64,000 nucleotides of DNA from the NCBI RefSeq assembly GCF_024813435.1, contig NZ_JANAEZ010000002.1:248001-312000 (forward strand). Direction: 5' to 3'. Of this stretch, positions 34,129 to 43,038 are shown in pieces. The translations under genes and the position numbers were made by a program. A model generated the notes under the pieces. The model saw nothing but the letters and a program-made list of their open reading frames with translations. It was not told the origin of the DNA and did no database searches. Origin of the DNA: Cognataquiflexum gelatinilyticum (lineage in GTDB: Bacteria; Bacteroidota; Bacteroidia; Cytophagales; Cyclobacteriaceae). Position 1 is the stretch's first letter, and each line of letters starts with the position of its first letter.

Positions 34129-37100
34129 ATGAGAAAAGCTTTACTCTTTGTTATTGCGCTTTTCACCATGACACTCAGTATCGAGGTGTCGGCGCAACAA
34201 CGGGTAATTACCGGAAAGGTAATTTCCGATGAAGATGGTCAGGGCCTCCCAGGCGCTACCGTCCTCGTGAAGGGTACAACAGTAGGTACTACCACCGATT
34301 TGGATGGTAATTACTCTATTAATGTACCGGAAGGATCTAATGTATTGATTTACTCTTTTGTGGGTTTGAAAACCCTTGAAGAAGCGATCGGTAACAGATC
34401 CGTTATCAACGTAACGCTCACTACTGATGCGTCCCAACTATCCGAAGTGGTAGTTACGGCAATCGGTATTGAGAAAGAAAAGAAAGCCTTGGGCTACGCG
34501 GTAACCACTGTAGGGGATGAGCAAATCCAAAACAGACCGGAAGCTGACGTTGCAAGGGTTCTTCAAGGTAAAGTGGCAGGTGTGAATATCACTGCTACTA
34601 ACGGTAACTCAGGTGCTGGTACAAACATCATCATCAGGGGTTATTCTTCAGCCACAGGTTCTAACCAGCCTTTGTTTGTTGTAGATGGTGTTCCATTCAA
34701 CACAAATACTAACGCTCAATCAGGATTTGGTTCAGGTGGTGCTACTACTTCAAGCCGTTTCTTGGATATCGATCCAAACAACATTGAAAACATCTCCGTG
34801 TTGAAAGGTCTTTCTGCTACAGTATTGTATGGTGACCAAGGTAGAAACGGTGTTATTTTGGTAACCACCAAATCAGGTTCCAGAAAAAGAAAGCAAGCTG
34901 AAGTAACTGTTAACCAGTCTTTGTTCTCAAACAACGCTGCTTCACTTCCTACTTTTGGTCAGGTATATGGTAATGGTTTCCAGCAGCAGCCAGGTTTGTT
35001 CTTCTCTAACTTCGGTCCTAGATTGGACATTGGTTTGCAGATCAATCACCCTGTAGCCAACTCTTCATTATCAAGTATTAGAAGTGCTTTCCCTGAGTTT
35101 TTTGAGAAAGATGCCAATGGAAATCCTACAACTACGCCTATTAAGTATGATTACAAGGCGTATGATGATCCTAGCAAAACTTTCTTCCAAACTGGATTGG
35201 TAAGTAATACTTCCGTACAGATCCAAGGCGGTTCTGAAAGCACAGGTTACAGTGCATCTTTTGGTTACACTTCAGACGAAGGTTTCCTTCCTGGTAACAA
35301 GTTGACCAAGTACAACTTTGGTTTGGGTATCAACTCTGCTATCAGCGAGAAATTCACCATCAACTCTTCCTTTACTTTTGCTAGAACAGGTGTAGATTCT
35401 CCTCCTGTAAACGCGGCGTTTGGTTCAGGTCCTAATGGTGGTATCCCTTCTGCGTATGCCCACATTTTGTTTTCTCCAAGATCCCATGACTTGGGAGGCT
35501 TGCCTTTCGAAAACCCTGTGGATAGAAGCTCTGTTTATTATAGAGCAGGTAATGATATCCCTAACCCACTTTGGGTAGTGAAGAATTACAAGAATACATC
35601 TGAAGTAAACCGTTTCTTCAACTCTACTTCTTTGAACTATGACTTCAACGACAACTTCTCAGTAACTTACCGCTTAGGTTTGGATACTTATACTGAAGTA
35701 CAGGAAGCTAAATATAACAAAGGTGGAGGTGCAGGTGTAGCTTTGGAAGCAAGACAAGGTTATTACAGAACTATCAATATCCAAAATACCATTTGGAACC
35801 AGGATTTGATTTTGAACTGGAGAAAAACAATTTCTGAAAAAGTGGGAGTAAGTGCACTTTTGGGTGGTAACTCAAGATATGACAACTACCAGCAGAACGG
35901 TATCTCTTCAACAGGCCAATTGGCTTTTGACCTTTTCAGACACACTAACTTCCTGACTTCTGCAAACATTGACCCACTTGGCGCAGGCCGTATGGATTAT
36001 TTGGTAGAAGAAAGAAGGATGGGTGTTTATGCCAACTTTACTTTTGATTACAGCAACTATTTGTTCTTGAATGTTTCAGCTAGAAATGACTGGACCTCAA
36101 CAGTAGAGCCTGAAAACAGAAGAATCCTTTATCCAGGAGCTTCAGTTTCATTTATTCCTTCTGATGCTTTCAATTGGAATTCATCCACTGTGAATGACTT
36201 GAAATTGAGATTGGGTTATGGAACCTCAGCAGGTTTCCCAAGACCATATCAGACAAGAAATATTTTGGGTCAGTCTTCAAGAGCCTTCCAAAATTCTGGT
36301 GGAACTTTATTCCAAACACAATCTTTGAGCAACACTTTAGGTAATCCAAACTTGAAGCCTGAATTGCATGAGGAATTGGAATTTGGTATCGAAACAGCCA
36401 TGTTCAATAACAAAGTGAGATTTGACATCTCTTTGTACCAGAAGAACACCAACAATTTGATCACTTCTTCACCTATTGATCCTTCAACAGGTTTTACCAA
36501 CACAACCATCAACATCGGTAAAATCAGAAACAGAGGTATAGAATTCCAAGGTACTGCCACTCCAGTGACTACTGCAAGTGGATTTAGCTGGGAGACTATC
36601 GTAAACTGGACTGCTTACAGAACGGTTACCATGGAGTTGGGTGAAGGTCTTGAAGAAGTTGTTTATGCAGGTTTTACCAACTTGGGTAACTTTGCAATCC
36701 CGGGACAGCCTTTCGGTATCATCAAAGGAACTGTTTTTGCCCGTGATGAGCAGACAGGTCAGCCTATTGTTGATAACGTAGGTACTTACCTTGAAGATAC
36801 TGAAATCGGAATCTTGGGTGATCCAAACCCTAAATGGACTGGATCATGGATCAACACCTTGAGATACAAAGGTTTCTTCATGAACTTCATGTTGGAATAC
36901 AGAAGAGGTGGTATCATCTTCTCTAACACAGTTACTGCTACACTTGCTAGAGGTGTGACCAAAGATCCAGTGGTGGACAGAGAGATGAGTTTCATCCTTC
37001 CGGGTGTGAAGAGAGACGGTACTCCAAACGATATTCAGATCACTGCTTCTAACTATTTCTTTGATGGATACCACGTAGGTGCTGATGAATCAAACGTATT

Positions 37101-37359
37101 TGATGGTTCAGCTGTGAAATTGAGAGAATTGTCATTCGGATATGACCTTCCATCTTCACTTCTTTCCAAGACTCCTTTCAAGCGTGCCTCTATCGCACTT
37201 AGCGGTACTAACCTTTGGTTTAGAGCACTTAACTTCCCTCCAAACATGAATTACGATGTGGACGTTTTGGGTGTAGGTGTTGGTAACGGTTTGGGCTTTG
37301 ACTTTGTAACGGGTCCAAGTTCAAGAAGATTCGGTGGTACTTTAACATTGGCATTCTAA
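34129..37359 (+). CDS. SusC/RagA family TonB-linked outer-membrane transporter (second locus)
   Basis: The frame opens at 34081, but the ATG at 34129 begins the signal peptide (MRKALLFVIALFTMTLSIEVSA, mature start QQRVITG), giving 1076 residues. The carboxypeptidase-regulatory-like domain (GKVISDEDGQGLPGATVLVKG, DLDGNYSI) and the plug with VVVTAIGIEKEKKALGYAV are followed by VVDGVPFN, VLKGLSATVLYGDQGRNGVILVTTK and a beta-barrel ending LTLAF. The AIGIxxEKKALGYAV plug start is typical of one large SusC subclass. Downstream are its SusD and an accessory lipoprotein on the same strand, 19-20 bp apart. Codon choice leans to GGT, GCT and AAC, suggesting high expression. Confidence 0.96.
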   Translation: MRKALLFVIALFTMTLSIEVSAQQRVITGKVISDEDGQGLPGATVLVKGTTVGTTTDLDGNYSINVPEGSNVLIYSFVGLKTLEEAIGNRSVINVTLTTDASQLSEVVVTAIGIEKEKKALGYAVTTVGDEQIQNRPEADVARVLQGKVAGVNITATNGNSGAGTNIIIRGYSSATGSNQPLFVVDGVPFNTNTNAQSGFGSGGATTSSRFLDIDPNNIENISVLKGLSATVLYGDQGRNGVILVTTKSGSRKRKQAEVTVNQSLFSNNAASLPTFGQVYGNGFQQQPGLFFSNFGPRLDIGLQINHPVANSSLSSIRSAFPEFFEKDANGNPTTTPIKYDYKAYDDPSKTFFQTGLVSNTSVQIQGGSESTGYSASFGYTSDEGFLPGNKLTKYNFGLGINSAISEKFTINSSFTFARTGVDSPPVNAAFGSGPNGGIPSAYAHILFSPRSHDLGGLPFENPVDRSSVYYRAGNDIPNPLWVVKNYKNTSEVNRFFNSTSLNYDFNDNFSVTYRLGLDTYTEVQEAKYNKGGGAGVALEARQGYYRTINIQNTIWNQDLILNWRKTISEKVGVSALLGGNSRYDNYQQNGISSTGQLAFDLFRHTNFLTSANIDPLGAGRMDYLVEERRMGVYANFTFDYSNYLFLNVSARNDWTSTVEPENRRILYPGASVSFIPSDAFNWNSSTVNDLKLRLGYGTSAGFPRPYQTRNILGQSSRAFQNSGGTLFQTQSLSNTLGNPNLKPELHEELEFGIETAMFNNKVRFDISLYQKNTNNLITSSPIDPSTGFTNTTINIGKIRNRGIEFQGTATPVTTASGFSWETIVNWTAYRTVTMELGEGLEEVVYAGFTNLGNFAIPGQPFGIIKGTVFARDEQTGQPIVDNVGTYLEDTEIGILGDPNPKWTGSWINTLRYKGFFMNFMLEYRRGGIIFSNTVTATLARGVTKDPVVDREMSFILPGVKRDGTPNDIQITASNYFFDGYHVGADESNVFDGSAVKLRELSFGYDLPSSLLSKTPFKRASIALSGTNLWFRALNFPPNMNYDVDVLGVGVGNGLGFDFVTGPSSRRFGGTLTLAF

Positions 37360-37378
37360 ACCACTAAATTTTACGACA

Positions 37379-39034
37379 ATGAAAAGAAAAATATATAGTC
37401 TGATTGTTGCATTTACAATGGTATTTGCTTCATCATGTGATCTTGATTTATTGGATTCACCAAACGAGGTAACGGCCGCTACTGCGGATCCAAGTTGGGT
37501 TCTCAATCAAGTGCAGTTATCTTATGCAGGTATGTTTGAAGGAATCAGTAATACCGGTGCACAACTAACTAGAATTTTGGCCCAGCCAAACGTAAACTAC
37601 CAAAATGCCTACAATGCTACCGCGTTGAATGGTGTTTGGAGTACTTCTTATGCAACTATTTTGAGTGATATTCAATTTATTGAAAATGAGCTTAATACTG
37701 AGGAAAGACCTATTCCAAGACACGTTGCAATTGCAAAAGTGATCAAGGCTATGGTTTTGATGCATTTGGTGGATCACCTTGGAGACGTTCCTTATTCAAA
37801 GGCACTCAATCCATCTGATTTCGCTCCAACTGTTGACAGTGCTGAAGATGTGTACAAAGTGGCTTTGGATGAATTGGTAGCAGCAAGAGCAGCTTTTGCA
37901 ATTGCTACAGCAGCGCTTCCAACTGATTTGTATTACAACAACAACGTTACAAGATGGCAGCGTTTGGTAAATACTTTAGAATTGAAGTATTACCTCAATA
38001 CCAAATTGGTCAACAGTGGTTCAGCAGCAAGAATTGCAGCATTGGTTGCAGAGGATAACTTGTTGAAGGATGGTGATGATTTCGTTTTCAGATATGGCAC
38101 AAGTCAAACTAACCCTGATTCAAGAGCGCCAAAATTCGGTCAGTACGGTGGTGGCGGTGGTGACTATCAAAGTACTTGGTACATGTACCACTTGACTGAA
38201 GCCAAAGGTTTTGATGACCCAAGAGTAAGGTATTACTTGTATCGTCAGACTTTGACAAATCCAACTGATCCTGATGAATTGAGATGCTTGGGTGAAATTG
38301 CTCCAGGCCACTATTTGGCAAACAATTTCCCTTTCTGCTTACCTGATTTCAGTCCTACAGGAAGAGGTTATTGGGGAAGAGACCACTTGAACAATGAGGG
38401 TATTCCACCGGATGGTTTTAGAAGAACCATGTATGGCTTGTATCCTGCAGGTGGTAGATTTGATGAGAACTCTGCTTCTCCTGTCAATTCACCAACTTTA
38501 GGTGCAGGTGGTGCAGGTCTGCAGCCGATTATGTTGTCTGCTTATGTTGACTTTATGGTAGCAGAAGCTATCCAAACTCTTGGTGTACCAGGTGATGCGA
38601 AAGCAAGGGTTGAAAGTGGTATTCGTAAGCACATGAACTTTGTAAGGGCATTTGCACTCGCTTCTTCTCAGGGTGGTGTTGTGACTGCGTTCCAACCTAA
38701 CGCTACTTGGACATCACTCGTTGATTCTTATGTTGCTGCTGTCAACACTGAATGGGATGCGGCTCCTGCCAACAGAAAAATGACCTTGATTGCAAGGGAA
38801 TATTGGCTGTCTCTTTTCGGTAATGGGGTAGAATCTTATAACCTTTACAGAAGAACAGGCCAGCCTGATGGCATGCAACCTGGTCTTGCTGTTGACCCAG
38901 GGTTATTCCCAAGATCTTTCTTGTATCCTACAGTATTTACTGTAACAAACAAAAATGCTCCGGCACAGAAAGCCAATCTTGGTCAAAGAGTGTTCTGGGA
39001 TACAAATCCTGAAGGTAACGGCTGGATTAACTAA
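37379..39034 (+). CDS. SusD/RagB family outer-membrane lipoprotein (second locus)
   Basis: A 551-residue SusD-like protein of the SusD-like_2 (PF12771) type. The lipobox is ASSC (Cys20), followed by DLDLLDSPNEVT. The helical core has VAIAKVIKAMVLMHLVDHLGDVPYSKAL (the conserved D-x-x-G-D-V-P-Y segment) and RWQRLVNTLELKYYL. The C-terminal part has YWLSLFGNGVESYNLYRRTGQPDG, the family's equivalent of the terminal RagB signature. It pairs with the SusC encoded 19 bp upstream. The substrate is unknown; no degradative enzyme is next to the locus. Confidence 0.95.
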   Translation: MKRKIYSLIVAFTMVFASSCDLDLLDSPNEVTAATADPSWVLNQVQLSYAGMFEGISNTGAQLTRILAQPNVNYQNAYNATALNGVWSTSYATILSDIQFIENELNTEERPIPRHVAIAKVIKAMVLMHLVDHLGDVPYSKALNPSDFAPTVDSAEDVYKVALDELVAARAAFAIATAALPTDLYYNNNVTRWQRLVNTLELKYYLNTKLVNSGSAARIAALVAEDNLLKDGDDFVFRYGTSQTNPDSRAPKFGQYGGGGGDYQSTWYMYHLTEAKGFDDPRVRYYLYRQTLTNPTDPDELRCLGEIAPGHYLANNFPFCLPDFSPTGRGYWGRDHLNNEGIPPDGFRRTMYGLYPAGGRFDENSASPVNSPTLGAGGAGLQPIMLSAYVDFMVAEAIQTLGVPGDAKARVESGIRKHMNFVRAFALASSQGGVVTAFQPNATWTSLVDSYVAAVNTEWDAAPANRKMTLIAREYWLSLFGNGVESYNLYRRTGQPDGMQPGLAVDPGLFPRSFLYPTVFTVTNKNAPAQKANLGQRVFWDTNPEGNGWIN

Positions 39035-39053
39035 CCTCTAAAATTGCTAAAAT

Positions 39054-40013
39054 ATGAAATTGATAAAATATAGTTTAGGAATGTTAGTTACCATGTTGGT
39101 TTTCATAACCTCATGTACTGACTTCGTTGACCCAAGGATTCCTTATTCTACATTTGATACAGGTGCTTATCTTAGGACTGTGGCCCGTACAAGTGATACC
39201 TTTAACTTCTTTGATTTGGGTAACTCCAAGTTTGACATTACCGTTGAAGCTGTTGATGCTGAAAATGGTGCTACTGTCGAATCTGTAGAAGTAAGGGTTA
39301 GACGTAGAAGACTGATCCCTGGAGTAGGTTTGGAATATATTCCTGTTGGAACAGGTACTACTGTAAATGATGTACTTGTCAAAACGCTTTCTGCTTCAGA
39401 CTTTGCTTCCACTACCGAGAGCAAATTTTTGAGAGCCGGTATTGTTGTTACTTCTGCAGAAACATTGTCAGCTTTGGGATTGACCCAATCGCAGATAAAT
39501 GGTGGTGATGTGTTTGAATTCCGTCTTAAAATGACTGACAAGTCTGGACGTGTATTCAATGATGTCAATGCAAGTGCGGATATCAAAGGTGGTGCTTTCT
39601 ATGCATCCCCTTTCTTATACAACGTTTCTGTTGTTTGTCCTACTGCTTTGGCAGGAACTTATGAATTCACTTCTTCTGAAATGAGTTCTCCATTTGGATC
39701 TTGCCCCGGTACTATCACAGGAACTGTAACATTTACTGCTATTGCAGGTACTACTTCCTATGGTGTTTCTGATGCAACTTTTGGATTCTGGGATTGTTAT
39801 GGTGATACCTTTGGTGGCAACGTCAGGTTGAATGATGCCTGTGGTTCTTTGTCTTTCTCAGGTTCTGATAAGTATGGAGATACTTACACCTTTAACTTCA
39901 TCAGTGTTTCACCTGCTGAATTGGTATTCACATGGGTAAACACTTCTGCTGAAACAGGTAGAGTTGTATTGAAATCCAATGCTGGTAAGCCATGGCCTCC
40001 CGGATTGAGATAA
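39054..40013 (+). CDS. SusCD-associated hypothetical lipoprotein
   Basis: A 319-residue lipoprotein (lipobox ITSC, Cys21). I do not recognise a named family. The mature protein is beta-rich. The N-terminal half (about 25-190) reads like an Ig/fibronectin-type sandwich (FDITVEAVDAENGATVESVEVRVRRRR). The C-terminal third has four Cys residues (VCPTAL, GSCPGT, WDCYG, NDACGS) in a separate small domain. It is the third gene of the operon, 20 bp after susD. By position it may be a surface ligand-binding accessory, like SusE/SusF in other systems, but no sequence similarity is claimed. Confidence 0.8.
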   Translation: MKLIKYSLGMLVTMLVFITSCTDFVDPRIPYSTFDTGAYLRTVARTSDTFNFFDLGNSKFDITVEAVDAENGATVESVEVRVRRRRLIPGVGLEYIPVGTGTTVNDVLVKTLSASDFASTTESKFLRAGIVVTSAETLSALGLTQSQINGGDVFEFRLKMTDKSGRVFNDVNASADIKGGAFYASPFLYNVSVVCPTALAGTYEFTSSEMSSPFGSCPGTITGTVTFTAIAGTTSYGVSDATFGFWDCYGDTFGGNVRLNDACGSLSFSGSDKYGDTYTFNFISVSPAELVFTWVNTSAETGRVVLKSNAGKPWPPGLR

Positions 40014-40042
40014 TATCCATTGATAAAAATTAATTGAAAAAA

Positions 40043-40071
40043 GTAGCACCTTAGGGTGCTGCTTTTTTTTT
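40043..40071 (+). terminator. Rho-independent terminator closing the second susCD operon
   Basis: An 8-bp stem GTAGCACC/GGTGCTGC (40043-40050, 40055-40062) with loop TTAG and nine T (40063-40071), 30 bp after the lipoprotein stop. Confidence 0.85.
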
Positions 40072-40120
40072 GTCAATCGCGATTTGTGTCACATTCTTGT
40101 TTTGTTTTTTTAATTTGTAT

Positions 40121-40136
40121 AACCGTTTTAACGGTT
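40121..40136. promoter_or_regulatory. perfect inverted repeat upstream of sucA
   Basis: AACCGTTTTAACGGTT is a perfect 16-bp palindrome 51 bp before the sucA ATG and just upstream of the candidate -7 box. It is followed by five T, so it could be either an operator or a weak secondary terminator. Confidence 0.3.
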
Positions 40137-40158
40137 TTTAAATGTCTTTTTTTGGGTT

Positions 40159-40166
40159 TACATTTG
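40159..40166 (+). promoter_or_regulatory. candidate -7 box for sucA
   Basis: TACATTTG matches TAnnTTTG and ends 20 bp before the sucA ATG at 40187. The upstream -33 position has TTTT rather than TTTG. Confidence 0.35.
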
Positions 40167-40186
40167 TCTTGTTGACAATAAAACCA

Positions 40187-42985
40187 ATGGATAAATTCTC
40201 CTACATCTCAAATGCACATGTAGCTTATATCGATGAGCTCTATTCTGATTATAAAAATAACCCTGATTCAATAGACCCGAGTTGGAAGGTATTTTTTGAT
40301 GGCTTTGATTTTGCCATTGCTAAATATGGCGAAGACCATGATTCATTACCACAATCAAAAAGTGCTGAGTTAGCAAAAGAAGCAGTAAATGGTTCATTGC
40401 TTACCCCAGGTACGATTATGGATATGGAGCAATTGCCCAAGGAAATCAAAGTCCGGGCTCTGATACATGCATATAGATCCCGTGCCCACCTAAGATCCAA
40501 AACCAATCCGGTAAGGGAAAGAAGGGACAGAAAAGCTTTGTTGGATATTGAAGATTTTGGTTTGGACCAAAATGACCTCCATACAGAATTTCAGGCCGGG
40601 AAAGAAATCGGTATCGGTACAGTGAAGCTTTCAAAACTGATTGAATCCTTAAAAATCATCTATGAAGGGGCTATCGGTTTCGAATATACTTATATCAGAG
40701 ATCCTGAAATGTTGGATTGGTTGAAAACCAAATTCGAAAAAGAAGCTTTGTCTTTTAATCCTAGTGTGGATGCTAAAAAAAGAATCCTTTTCAAATTGAA
40801 CCAAGCTGTAGTTTTCGAGAATTTTCTTCACACCAAATACCTTGGTCAAAAAAGATTTTCTTTGGAAGGAGGCGAAAGCACCATCCCATTTTTGGATGCA
40901 GTCATCAATACAGCTGCAGAATTTGGAGTTGAAGAAGTAATGATAGGCATGGCGCACAGAGGCAGGCTCAATGTGCTCTCCAATATCATGGGTAAAACTT
41001 ACGAGCAGATTTTTTCTGAATTTGAAGGTACTGCCAAGCCGGATCTAACTATGGGAGATGGTGATGTGAAATACCATATGGGCTATTCTTCCGACATCAT
41101 TACCACAGGGGATAAGAAAGTGAACCTCAAGCTTGCTCCCAACCCTTCACACCTTGAAGCAGTGAACCCGGTCGTTGTTGGGTTTATGAGGGCTAAGATT
41201 GATTCCCAGCATAAAAACGATTCAAATAAGGCGCTTCCGATTCTCATCCATGGCGATGCCGCAGTTGCCGGACAAGGGATAGTTTATGAAGTGACTCAGA
41301 TGGCAGGATTGAAAGGATATAATACTGGAGGTACCATTCATTTTGTCATCAATAACCAAGTTGGGTTTACCACAGATTTTGATGATGCTAGAACTTCTAT
41401 TTATTGTACAGATGTAGCCAAAATCATCGATGCTCCGGTTATCCACGTAAATGGGGACAATGCCGAAGCGGTGGTATTTGCCGCTAATATCGCAGCTGAG
41501 TTCAGACAGAAATTCAAGAAAGACATTTTTGTCGATATGGTATGCTATAGAAGGCATGGTCATAATGAGTCAGATGAGCCTAAATTTACCCAACCTGAAC
41601 TTTATAATATTATTTCCAAACATCCCAACCCAAGAGAAATCTATGTCAAGAGATTGACTGAAAGAGGAGATATCGATGCAGAGATAGCCAAGGTCATGGA
41701 TGAAGAATTCAGGCAATTGCTTCAGGACAGACTGAATCTGGTCAAAGAAAAACCTTTGCCTTACCAATTCACCAAATTCGAAAGGGAATGGCAGTCATTG
41801 AGAAGATCCACTCCTGAGGATTTTGACCAATCTCCTGAAACTGGTATTTCTATTGATAAAATAGAGAAAGTAGCAGAGGCTTTGACTACAATTCCAAAAG
41901 GATTCAAGCCTATCAAACAAATTGAAGTGCAGCTCAAACAAAGGAAGGACATGTTCTTTACTGCCAAATCCCTCAACTGGGCAGCGGCCGAATTGTTAGC
42001 ATATGGTTCTCTTCTTCTCGAAGGCAAAACAGTAAGAATCACCGGTCAGGATTGTCAGAGAGGAACATTCTCCCACCGACATGCTGTGGTCCACGATGCA
42101 AATACCAATAAGCCCTACAATTTCCTAAAAGAACTGAAAGACAGCAAAGGTCAGTTTCATATTTATAACTCCCTGCTGTCAGAATATGCAGTACTCGGGT
42201 TTGAATATGGATACGGAATGGCTAGTCCACATTCTCTTACAATATGGGAAGCTCAATTCGGGGATTTTGCCAACGGTGCGCAGACAATGATAGACCAGTT
42301 TATTTCTTCAGGAGAATCAAAATGGGGTAAGATGAACGGTATTGTCATGCTATTGCCTCACGGTTATGAAGGTCAGGGACCTGAGCATTCCAACGCCCGA
42401 CCCGAAAGATTCCTTCAACTATCAGCAGAATACAATATGGTGGTGGCCAATATCACAGAGCCATCTAACTTTTTCCACCTTTTGAGAAGGCAGCAAGCTT
42501 GGGATTTCAGAAAACCATGTGTGGTCATGTCTCCCAAATCCTTATTGAGACATCCAAAAGTGGTTTCTCCTTTGGAAGAGTTTACAAAAGGTGAATTTAG
42601 AGAGATTTTATTGGATCAGTCTGTTAAGGCCAATGATGTAAAAAGAGTCCTACTGTGTTCAGGAAAGATTTTTTATGACCTGGATGAGGTAAGAGAAAAA
42701 GAAAAAGTGACTGATGTGGCAATTATCAGAATTGAGCAATTACATCCTTTTCCGAAAAAACAGATATTGGATGCCCTTAAGGCATATAAAGATGCAGAAA
42801 TCTTATGGGTGCAGGAAGAACCTGAAAATATGGGGTATTGGAACTACATGTTGAGAATGATGTACAAGGAACTTCCAATGGACATTATTTCCAGAAAACC
42901 ATCTGCCTCACCTGCCACAGGTTACAATAAAGTCCATGTCGAAGAACAGGGCAAGATTGTCAGGAAGGCTTTGAAACTTTCATAA
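40187..42985 (+). CDS. sucA: 2-oxoglutarate dehydrogenase E1 component
   Basis: The open frame starts at 40142, but family proteins begin with the E1 N-terminal segment MDKFSYISNAHVAYIDELY, whose ATG is at 40187 (932 residues). The N-terminal helix that docks to E2 (DELYSDYKNNPDSIDPSW) is followed by the thiamine-diphosphate domain with GGESTIPFLDAVI, GMAHRGRLNVL, the metal/ThDP motif GDAAVAGQGIVYE...NNQVGFTT, and RRHGHNESDEP. The transketolase-like pyrimidine domain follows (GQDCQRGTFSHRHAV), and the C-terminus is normal. It decarboxylates 2-oxoglutarate and succinylates E2 lipoyl groups. sucB and lpdA follow in the same direction. Confidence 0.97.
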   Translation: MDKFSYISNAHVAYIDELYSDYKNNPDSIDPSWKVFFDGFDFAIAKYGEDHDSLPQSKSAELAKEAVNGSLLTPGTIMDMEQLPKEIKVRALIHAYRSRAHLRSKTNPVRERRDRKALLDIEDFGLDQNDLHTEFQAGKEIGIGTVKLSKLIESLKIIYEGAIGFEYTYIRDPEMLDWLKTKFEKEALSFNPSVDAKKRILFKLNQAVVFENFLHTKYLGQKRFSLEGGESTIPFLDAVINTAAEFGVEEVMIGMAHRGRLNVLSNIMGKTYEQIFSEFEGTAKPDLTMGDGDVKYHMGYSSDIITTGDKKVNLKLAPNPSHLEAVNPVVVGFMRAKIDSQHKNDSNKALPILIHGDAAVAGQGIVYEVTQMAGLKGYNTGGTIHFVINNQVGFTTDFDDARTSIYCTDVAKIIDAPVIHVNGDNAEAVVFAANIAAEFRQKFKKDIFVDMVCYRRHGHNESDEPKFTQPELYNIISKHPNPREIYVKRLTERGDIDAEIAKVMDEEFRQLLQDRLNLVKEKPLPYQFTKFEREWQSLRRSTPEDFDQSPETGISIDKIEKVAEALTTIPKGFKPIKQIEVQLKQRKDMFFTAKSLNWAAAELLAYGSLLLEGKTVRITGQDCQRGTFSHRHAVVHDANTNKPYNFLKELKDSKGQFHIYNSLLSEYAVLGFEYGYGMASPHSLTIWEAQFGDFANGAQTMIDQFISSGESKWGKMNGIVMLLPHGYEGQGPEHSNARPERFLQLSAEYNMVVANITEPSNFFHLLRRQQAWDFRKPCVVMSPKSLLRHPKVVSPLEEFTKGEFREILLDQSVKANDVKRVLLCSGKIFYDLDEVREKEKVTDVAIIRIEQLHPFPKKQILDALKAYKDAEILWVQEEPENMGYWNYMLRMMYKELPMDIISRKPSASPATGYNKVHVEEQGKIVRKALKLS

Positions 42986-43038
42986 CCTGAGTGGTATTAA
43001 GAAAACTTTGGCCATTCTTGGCATAAAAAAACAAAACA

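Noticed and set aside
40142..40186. N-terminal extension of sucA
   Set aside because: The 15 extra residues are hydrophobic and absent from the family; the candidate promoter box lies within this stretch.
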